Shown: in pieces, positions 8,306 through 14,182 of the stretch | Layout of the letters: each line of letters begins with the position of its first letter | Position numbering within the stretch: position 1 is the first letter of the stretch | Assembly: GCF_000330505.1 (NCBI RefSeq) | Contig: NW_004191893.1 | Coordinates: forward strand, 253,992-268,173 | Origin: Entamoeba invadens IP1 | Taxonomy: Eukaryota; Evosea; Mastigamoebida; Endamoebidae | Direction of reading: 5' to 3' | DNA: 14,182 bases | Made by a program: the position numbers and the translations under genes | Notes under the pieces: generated by a model | The model's database searches: none | What the model was told of the DNA's origin: nothing | The model's input: the letters and a program-made list of their open reading frames with translations, nothing else

Positions 8306-10357
8306 ATGGATTCTAATCAAACCACTGAAATTATCACGTCTCTCATTACTGATATTTTTAACCACAAAAAGTTCACAGTCTTTGAATTAAATAAAATTGA
8401 AACTACGTTAGACGACGTAGTCAATGAAGAACCTCAAATGAAGCAGACATTAATTAATTTATGTAAAAAAATTGTCGAGGAAAAGCTTACAGAAACGTTT
8501 AACTTTTTAGTTGAGCAAAATAGTTTCAACTTTCTTGAAGAAGTTGGTTCGTTTTGCGATACATACAAATTTGAAACTGAAAAATCACTCAGCCAAAAAT
8601 TATCAGTTTTTGATGACACGTTTAATGTGACTTCGACATATTCTATATCAGACATGTTGCACGACACTTGGGCAGTGTTTTTCTCTAACGTGGTTTCTGT
8701 TTACGGCATAGTAGAATCATTGATTGAGTGGGTAAATACAGCGATCATCAACAATACCTCGATCAACAGTAAAGCACTCTCAGTTTTAAAATACGTGAGT
8801 GTTTCGTTAGACTGTTCTTTAGGAGTTGCTGTTTTTGAAAGTCTTGAAAATAAAATTGACAAACTATTTGAAGCCAGTGTAAAGGAATTAGAAAACAACA
8901 CCAGTGTGTATGGCATTCAGGTGTATTTGTTTTACACCAAACTCGACAACTTACTACAAGGTGTTCCACCAGAATTCACAGACAAACTGTTGAAAAAAAC
9001 GTTGAGAATTCTTGTTAGTGATCAATTTCCACTTATAATGGATAATTTGAAACATTTTTGGGAAAGTGGAGACTTAGAGGGGATTAAGAATTTGATGAAA
9101 GTTATCAAGTTGTCGAATGTTTCAGCGGACTTACTTAATACATTCAACCAACATGAATTTATTTGTTGCAACGACTTTGTTGTGAAGTTTTTGAAAACAA
9201 AAGACGCGACTCTCCGAGGATGTTTTGAAGTGGTTGATATGAAAAGAAGCTATGAAAAGACGGGTGTCAAAATTTCTGTTCTTGTTGAAGTGATCAAAAA
9301 CGCTTTCATTGGATGGGCCGCTTATCAAATGAATGGTGAGACAATTGTCGTACAACTTGTTAAATATATAAGTGGGTTGTGCGACAATCTCGGGAAAGAA
9401 TTTAATACCGATGATTTGAGGAAAGCTTGTGAAGTTGTGGAAATCATATCAAATAAAGATTTATTTGCTTTGATGTACTGGAAGAATCTTTTTTCTAAGC
9501 TAACTGGAGCTAAGATCCAAAACATAGAAAACGAATTAGTTTTTATCCAAATGTTCAGAGGAGTTGTTGATAGCAGTTTGTCAAAGCGTATCGTCGATCT
9601 TGTTAAAGACTACAACATGTCAACTGGAATCAATGGAAAATATCAAAAATACATGAATGAAAATGGTCAAGTTTATGATGTTAATTTTAAAGTCCAAATT
9701 TTCGGGGTTTCACAGATGGAAGACAAATACATTTCAGATGTGAAGATGCCAACAGTACTCACAGATATATTCACAAATTTCAATAAATTTTACACATCTT
9801 TTTCATTTAAAAAGAAACTGACCATCCTTCCACATTTTTCGACGTGTTTTGTGAATTACTCGAGTAAAGAAAGCAATTTCATAATGTATGGAAATACATG
9901 CCAAATATCAATTCTATTAAAGTTCAATAAACAAGACAAACTAACAAAAAATGAAATTGAAGATATGTTTTCAAATCAACAGATGAAGGAGTCTTCACTT
10001 TCACTACTACTTCAAAACGGCATTGTCGAGGATAAAGGCGGTGTAATTGAGCTTTCAAAAAGTTTTACTCCAACTACCAAAGTAACGAATCTCTTATCGA
10101 AAAAGAAAGCAGAAACAAAAGAAATTGTTAAAAAAAATGTGCAAGAATACGAATTTAACAAAGTAATTTGCTTTTCAACGAAAGTACTCAAACGGATGAA
10201 AGAAGTTAGTTATGATGAACTTTATGAATTGGTGCAAAATGAAGTTAAGCCATTGTTTGTGCTCAAGATCAATCAATTCAAAAGGGTTGTAGAGTTCTTA
10301 GTTGTCAAAGGGTTTGCCACAAAAGAAGAGAACAACATCATTCAATACGTTGCTTAG
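8306..10357 (+). CDS. Divergent cullin (scaffold of a cullin-RING ubiquitin ligase)
   Basis: 683 residues, single exon, slightly shorter than usual cullins (about 750). Roughly residues 1-340 are all-helical and fit divergent cullin repeats, which bind substrate-adaptor proteins. The cullin homology region is recognisable near 375-425: ISNKDLFALMYWKNLFSKL aligns with the family's KD.FE.YYK..LA.RLL, and KRIVDLVKDYNMS with TSKLEGMFKDMSLS. This part recruits the RING protein Rbx1. The C-terminal winged-helix domain (about 615-683) ends QYVA, like the family's YHYLA. It retains the lysine that is modified by NEDD8 (K626 in STKVLKRMK, compare IMKARKRMK). The core is diverged, so the subclass (CUL1, 3 or 4) cannot be told. 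ATG 8306 is preceded by an A-rich short leader; TAG is at 10355-10357. Confidence 0.8.
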   Translation: MDSNQTTEIITSLITDIFNHKKFTVFELNKIETTLDDVVNEEPQMKQTLINLCKKIVEEKLTETFNFLVEQNSFNFLEEVGSFCDTYKFETEKSLSQKLSVFDDTFNVTSTYSISDMLHDTWAVFFSNVVSVYGIVESLIEWVNTAIINNTSINSKALSVLKYVSVSLDCSLGVAVFESLENKIDKLFEASVKELENNTSVYGIQVYLFYTKLDNLLQGVPPEFTDKLLKKTLRILVSDQFPLIMDNLKHFWESGDLEGIKNLMKVIKLSNVSADLLNTFNQHEFICCNDFVVKFLKTKDATLRGCFEVVDMKRSYEKTGVKISVLVEVIKNAFIGWAAYQMNGETIVVQLVKYISGLCDNLGKEFNTDDLRKACEVVEIISNKDLFALMYWKNLFSKLTGAKIQNIENELVFIQMFRGVVDSSLSKRIVDLVKDYNMSTGINGKYQKYMNENGQVYDVNFKVQIFGVSQMEDKYISDVKMPTVLTDIFTNFNKFYTSFSFKKKLTILPHFSTCFVNYSSKESNFIMYGNTCQISILLKFNKQDKLTKNEIEDMFSNQQMKESSLSLLLQNGIVEDKGGVIELSKSFTPTTKVTNLLSKKKAETKEIVKKNVQEYEFNKVICFSTKVLKRMKEVSYDELYELVQNEVKPLFVLKINQFKRVVEFLVVKGFATKEENNIIQYVA

Positions 10358-10467
10358 TGTTATTTTGAATTGTAAACGTAAATAAAGTCATAAATTATCA
10401 TATTTGACAGTCTTTGTCTTATGGATATTGAAAAGTTTTATTCAATCAAAAGGCACAAAACAACGCG
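10358..10467. other. Short convergent 3' spacer
   Basis: 110 bp between the cullin stop and the stop of the minus-strand small gene. AT-rich, with TAAATAAAG after the cullin stop as a possible polyadenylation context. Confidence 0.35.
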
Positions 10468-10665
10468 CTATAAATCGTCAATGTTGACATGTGGGTTGTG
10501 TGTATCTGTTTTTTGTTTGAGCATTGTTTGGTACTCTGATGCTGTTATAAACCCATCAAACTCAATACAATCGGATTTTGTTGCATTGAATTGCTCTTGT
10601 TCGCGGACTACTTCATCACGAAGTGCGGCTAATGCTTTGAATCGTGCGATGTTTGAAGGATCCAT
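10468..10665 (-). CDS. Small 65-residue soluble protein, unknown
   Basis: Reads from ATG 10663-10665 to TAG 10468-10470. The protein starts MDPSNIARFKALAALRDEV, a predicted amphipathic helix, followed by a charged stretch, EFDGFITASEYQTMLK and an acidic C-terminus (NIDDL). Its base composition and amino acid mix are like the real exons here, whereas the opposite strand reads as Ser/Cys-rich filler. No signal peptide or membrane segment. A short A-rich leader (ACAAAAGAAAAA) precedes the ATG, as usual for the genus. I do not recognise a family. It may be a small subunit of a larger complex, but nothing in the window supports a particular one. Confidence 0.6.
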   Translation of the reverse strand: MDPSNIARFKALAALRDEVVREQEQFNATKSDCIEFDGFITASEYQTMLKQKTDTHNPHVNIDDL

Positions 10666-11028
10666 TTTTTCTTTTGTAAATTAAGTTTTTGACATTTTCA
10701 TTTCGTTTTTTGTTTAAACATTGAGAAAATGTATTTTTAAAACATTATAAAAACACAAACCACAATAAAAAATCGAAAATGATATAAAAATGTTATTCAA
10801 ACTGTTATAACAAAGCATCATTAAATTTAACTTTATGGATAAATCAAAAAAGTAAAAATTTAAAGGAATAATTAAATATGATATAGATATTGAGTTCTTT
10901 TTATTTACAAGAAATGGGTTTGGTAAAAGAAACTCGAAATTATGACTGTTTTAAAGATAAAACGATAAAACAATGCTAAACAAAATTTGTTTCCATTAAA
11001 ATAGATGGCAAAAGAACTCCAAAATAAA
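10666..11028. other. AT-rich spacer
   Basis: About 360 bp of A/T-rich DNA with many short A and T runs and no ORF above background. The left end should hold the promoter of the 65-residue gene: on the minus strand a TTTAAAAATAC run lies near 10732-10742. I see nothing else in it. Confidence 0.5.
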
Positions 11029-11312
11029 TCAATACTTAAAAACAAGAAATAAAAAAAGCCAATCAAACGGGAATATGAAAATAATAGTTCTTTTTGACTC
11101 TTTCTTTGTAATTTTGGCTTGGAACTCTATATTTTGGCTTTGAACGATTTGAAAATTTGCTACTTTATCGGCAATATATCTGAAAGCCATTTTAAATATT
11201 AGTAATTTAAGTATATATTTAAAAAACAAACAAAAAGTATGGTAATCCAAAAATAAGAATGCCTATAAAACCAAAAGTGTGTCTACGGGTTAAAGATAAG
11301 TTTATTAAACAT
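11029..11312 (-). pseudogene. Possible small membrane-protein gene with one intron and a frame break
   Basis: On the minus strand an intron-like element (11231 to 11180) joins an upstream hydrophobic stretch (FGFIGILIFGLPYFL, a membrane helix) to a downstream coding-like exon (YIADKVANFQIVQSQN...). The joined frame has no ATG before an upstream stop. An ATG at 11310-11312 begins MFNKLIFN but meets TAG at 11283-11285. It would enter the membrane-helix frame if one base were absent between 11287 and 11309, for example in the GGG at 11287-11289. This fits either a sequencing indel or a decayed gene. The C-terminus is also uncertain: the frame runs into Phe-rich AT-driven sequence before TGA at 11029-11031. 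The head-to-head neighbour is the AKT-like kinase, 35 bp away. No family recognised. Confidence 0.35.
11180..11231 (-). other. Probable intron on minus strand (52 bp)
   Basis: Reads GTTTGTTTTTTAAA at its 5' end, TTACTAAT as branch-like site, and GCTTTCAG at its 3' end. Signals and length equal those of the other introns in the window, which is the main reason for proposing a gene here. Confidence 0.5.
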
Positions 11313-11347
11313 CCTTGGTTTTTAAATACTAAACGAAAAAATCATTA
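11313..11347. promoter_or_regulatory. Core promoter of the PH-kinase gene
   Basis: A TTTTTAAATAC box at 11319-11329 and an initiator-like AAAAAATCATTA at 11336-11347 directly precede the ATG at 11348. On the other strand the same box reads GTATTTAAA, the exact Entamoeba TATA consensus, so its orientation is ambiguous. Confidence 0.4.
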
Positions 11348-12856
11348 ATGTCTACAGCTCTTGATACACAAAAGGTCAAGAAGGCCGGCTGGCTTATAAA
11401 AGAAGGCGGCCGGTGGAAGAGTTGGAAACGAAGGTTTTTCATCTTTGACCAGAAGACTCTTTCATACTACAAAGACCAATTAGTTTGTTTTTTATATCTT
11501 TTAAGCAAAAAATGACTTGAAGTTGATGCAACAAATGGGAGAAATCCCAGTCAAGTTGGCGACTTGCATCGAACCAGTTGGAAAGTATAAAAAACACGAC
11601 TTTGTATTCAAAATTGTGACACCGTCACGTACGTTTTATATCAACTGTAGTGATCAAAACGATTTAAATGACTGGATCGACTGCTTAAAGGAATTGTCTG
11701 CAAGAGTCAACGTGTCTTTGGCAGTTTGTTATTTATTTCGACTGTTTAGTAATTATTTTTTATCAAAATGTTACAACTTCGAGAAACACCTTAAAAAGTA
11801 TTGCTCACAATATAAAAGGCAAAACGCACAAATGTGGATTTTCCAAACATCAAAAGTGACCAACAGAAAATACCGAAACAAACTGTGACTGAAGACGACT
11901 TTGAAATCATTTCGCTTGTTGGAAAGGGCGCGTTCGGCAAAGTATTTTTAGTTAAAGAGAAGTCTACGGGGACATTATATGCGATGAAGGTGGTCACTAA
12001 AAAACAGGTGATCGAGCAAAACGAAGTAGAACATACCTTGACGGAGAAAAACATTCTGGCAAAAGTGAAACACCCATTCTTAGTCAATTTATATTACTCA
12101 TTCCAAACCTCATCTGCACTCCATTATGTCATCGACTACTGCCCAGGTGGGGAGCTTTACGCACTGATGCAATCATCAAAAACATTTAAAGAACAAAGAG
12201 CCAAATTTTACGCTGCACAAATGGTGCTTGCCATCGAACATTTGCACAACCAAGGTGTCATTTATCGAGACATCAAACCTGAAAATATTATGGTGTGCGA
12301 AGATGGATATATCCGACTCACCGATTTTGGTCTTTCAAAAACAGACGTCCCCGACGCAGCAAAGACGTCGACATTCTGTGGTACTCCAGAATATTTGGCA
12401 CCTGAGTTGGTAATGAATGTGCCTTACACCAATTCGATTGATTGGTGGGGTCTTGGCATATTAATATATGAAATGCTGTTTGGAGCAGTGCCGTTCTTCT
12501 CGGAAGATATACAAGAACTTTACAGAAATATATTGCACAAACAAGTGACATTTCCTGCAAATACAGAGATCACACTGCAATGCAGAGATGTCATTGAGCA
12601 TTTCTTACGAAAAAAGCCAGAGGAAAGGTTTGGTGACGTGGAGCAAATTAAGGAACACTCGTGGTTTTCTGATATTAACTGGGAAGAACTTTTCTCGAAA
12701 AGAATTGTTGCGCCGTACATCCCTAATTTGTCGTCACCAACCGACTTAAGTTGTTTTAACAAAAGCATCACTTCAGAAGACAAAAAGATCACAGGGGAGG
12801 CTGTGAGCAATGAGGCATTTAAGGACTTCACCTACATCAACCACGAGCAACAATAA
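11348..12856 (+). CDS. AKT-type AGC protein kinase with N-terminal PH domain
   Basis: Exons 11348-11482, 11523-11723 and 11819-12856 give 457 residues. The PH domain (about 11-104) starts AGWLIKEGGRWKSWKRRFF, with basic residues suited to phosphoinositide binding, and keeps the invariant Trp96 of its last helix. The kinase domain follows. GKGAFGKV begins at 147, the ATP-binding Lys is 169 (AMKVV), the catalytic Asp is 263 (YRDIKPEN) and the DFG Asp is 281. The activation loop TSTFCGTPEYLAPE puts the PDK1-type phosphosite at Thr297. The AGC tail ends with FKDFTYI at 446-452, a hydrophobic motif with Thr450 as the TORC2-type site. It should act at the plasma membrane downstream of PI3-kinase. 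All catalytic residues are present, so it is probably active. No turn-motif proline site was seen. The kinase part is certain; the exon 2/3 join is slightly less so. Confidence 0.9.
11483..11522 (+). other. Intron 1 of PH-kinase gene (40 bp)
   Basis: GTTTGT at the 5' end, TTGAAG at the 3' end, phase 0. The earlier TTTTAAG (AG at 11504-11505) would lead to an in-frame TGA, so the later AG is chosen. It interrupts the PH domain after residue 45. Confidence 0.75.
11724..11818 (+). other. Intron 2 of PH-kinase gene (95 bp)
   Basis: GTTTGT at 11724, 3' end TATAAAAG. It is needed because the PH exon and the kinase exon are in different frames and TAA at 11813-11815 closes the kinase frame. The AG at 11749 would make a 26 bp intron and an immediate stop. 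It is about twice the length of the other introns here. Confidence 0.65.
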
Positions 12857-12953
12857 GATAATCCTAATTCAATTTCGGCTGTTTTGTATTATTACTTATA
12901 ATTATAATGGTCAAAAACATAAAATAAAAGAAAACACACTTTTAGACGACCCC
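12857..12953. other. Convergent 3' spacer between two kinase genes
   Basis: 97 bp, AT-rich, with T-rich and TAAAA-type stretches for both 3' ends. No terminator structure seen. Confidence 0.35.
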
Positions 12954-14182
12954 TTAGAAGTTTCCTGGCGGCAAAAGCATTCCAGTCTTTTTGCTCCAGG
13001 ACCCTACTGTCGGATCATCTTCGCTTTGTTGAATGTTGATGTCGTTTGCGTCCATTGACCTCCCGAGAAAAGACTGTTGTGTATCGATTTTGAGGCTTTG
13101 GGCAACCGGTTCAGTGTCTTGTGGAGATAAAGACTCCATCCCTTTTGTGCAAAAAATGTCGGATGTTTGCCTCCTCTGCTTGCGCTCTTTCATCTCATCA
13201 GAGCGAGTTTCCTTTTCTTTTTTGAGCTCCGTGAACGTCTTGAATTTCATTTGAGACTTCATCACATTCTGGTGAATTGCTGATGATGAAATGCCTTGAT
13301 ACACAAACCCACGAGACTCGGGCTGCACCTTGCGCTGCTCTTGTTTGTGTAGTTCTTCTTCGTACAAATTAGCTCTGACAAGAGAGGGAGGTGTCATTGG
13401 TTGTAACATGAACGGGTTGGAATTTAAGATGTTCAGAACAATCCCCTTGTTAAGACCATCGGAATATACTTGATAATATGTTGTAGCATTATACCCCATA
13501 CTCCGCAATTTGGCCGCAGCTGCGGGATTTGGAGCTATCTTTTGAAGGACTTGATCAACGGTGAGTTGAGTACCAGGTGGGAACGACCTGAGTGGTTCAG
13601 CTGATGGAGGTAAGACATAGTCAACCACAAAAGGTTTTTTAGTAATGAAAGGGTGCTGGAGAGCTTGGTCTGGGCGCATCCTAACTTCTGGGTCCCATTG
13701 TAAAGCTCGTTGGATGAAGTCCAGAAATGCATGTCGCATTTCAGCTTTTCGTGGTTCGTCGGAGGCAGAAACTCTGAAGTTCACTTTCATTGCAATATCT
13801 TCAAGTGTTTTATAAGAGAAATATTCGCGATTAGGCTCAGTGTACACATTGTTGTCCTCCTCGAACTCGCGCTTTGTTTTAAAAGCCCAAACATCGTCAC
13901 TGTTTTTCATTTCAATCGCGCGTTTACGGCGGAAGAATTTTGTAGTTTTAGTGCCTTTATTGAGGAGTGAAGTGGGAGGCAGGCCGATCATATTGATGAA
14001 TTTGTAAATCATGTTGTACTCACTATTGCCCGGGAAAATTGGAATACCAACAAAAAGCTCTGCCGCCATACACCCGAACGACCACATATCTATCGCAGAT
14101 GAATAAGGCAATCCTAAAATGACTTCTGGAGATCTATAATGTCTCGATTGAATGTAATTATAGAGTGTGGAGTTCTCGAAAC
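12954..14182 (-). CDS. YAK1/DYRK-type dual-specificity protein kinase (5' partial, C-terminal part)
   Basis: The frame is open to the window edge, so the N-lobe and the start lie beyond 14182; 408 residues are visible. It begins in the activation loop: LYNYIQSRHYRSPEV carries the YxY motif whose second Tyr (visible residue 9) is autophosphorylated in the DYRK family. SSAIDMWSFGCMAAEL and the kinase-insert segment NREYFSYKTLEDIA fit YAK1 better than DYRK1/2. The domain closes at RMRPDQALQHPFITKKPF. A C-terminal extension follows (about 190-408). It has an Ala-rich stretch (PNPAAAAKL) leading into RSMGYNATTYYQVYSDG, then a basic, Gln/Ser-rich tail. YAK1 kinases act in stress and growth control. 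The extension has no family I recognise. TAA is at 12954-12956. Confidence 0.88.
   Translation of the reverse strand, partial: FENSTLYNYIQSRHYRSPEVILGLPYSSAIDMWSFGCMAAELFVGIPIFPGNSEYNMIYKFINMIGLPPTSLLNKGTKTTKFFRRKRAIEMKNSDDVWAFKTKREFEEDNNVYTEPNREYFSYKTLEDIAMKVNFRVSASDEPRKAEMRHAFLDFIQRALQWDPEVRMRPDQALQHPFITKKPFVVDYVLPPSAEPLRSFPPGTQLTVDQVLQKIAPNPAAAAKLRSMGYNATTYYQVYSDGLNKGIVLNILNSNPFMLQPMTPPSLVRANLYEEELHKQEQRKVQPESRGFVYQGISSSAIHQNVMKSQMKFKTFTELKKEKETRSDEMKERKQRRQTSDIFCTKGMESLSPQDTEPVAQSLKIDTQQSFLGRSMDANDINIQQSEDDPTVGSWSKKTGMLLPPGNF

Noticed and set aside
10421..10684. 87-residue plus-strand frame opposite the small gene
   Set aside because: It starts 63 bp after the cullin stop and has Ser/Cys-rich filler composition; the minus-strand reading is more protein-like.
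11128..11190. Translation start at MAFRYIAD on the minus strand
   Set aside because: This ATG lies inside the proposed 52 bp intron; it remains a fallback only if the intron is not spliced.
1..14182. tRNA arrays, rRNA, transposons or CRISPR
   Set aside because: No tRNA-like stem and loop set, terminal repeat, transposase frame or regular spaced repeat was seen on either strand.

Overview
The window looks like nuclear DNA of an Entamoeba species. Exons are compact and spacers are very AT-rich. Introns are tiny (40-52 bp, one of 95 bp) and begin with GTTTGT, the 5' splice signature of this genus. Spacers carry TATA-, GAAC- and Inr-like elements close to start codons. The exons are less AT-rich than I expect for E. 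histolytica, so E. invadens or a relative is the better guess. That is an inference from composition, not a proven identity. I see no rRNA, tRNA, transposon, CRISPR or plasmid feature.

Left part (1-5113): the window opens inside an importin-4/Kap123-type karyopherin (5' end outside). It is followed by a 135-residue secreted protein whose gene only makes sense after removing two introns of 44 and 41 bp. Convergent to that lies a secreted, lysine-rich coiled-coil protein.

Middle (5114-8305): a short divergent promoter region serves the coiled-coil gene and a type II membrane protein. The membrane protein resembles the membrane-anchored papain-like (CP-C) peptidases of Entamoeba but appears to lack the catalytic His and Asn motifs; its last exon follows a 48 bp intron. 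Convergent to it is a Gln/Asn-rich protein of unknown function. About 720 bp of AT-rich spacer with small inverted repeats follows.

Right part (8306-14182): a divergent cullin that keeps the neddylation lysine, a 65-residue minus-strand protein, and a probable broken or mis-sequenced minus-strand gene with one intron. Then comes a PH-domain AGC kinase of the AKT type (three exons, with an FxxFTY hydrophobic motif). Convergent to it is the C-terminal part of a YAK1/DYRK-type kinase whose 5' end lies beyond the window.

The genes do not form a pathway or operon. They are independent housekeeping, signalling and secreted-protein genes, mostly in convergent pairs with 80-115 bp between stop codons. 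The least-described items are the two secreted proteins, the degenerate CP-C-like protein, the divergent cullin and the broken small gene at 11029-11312.
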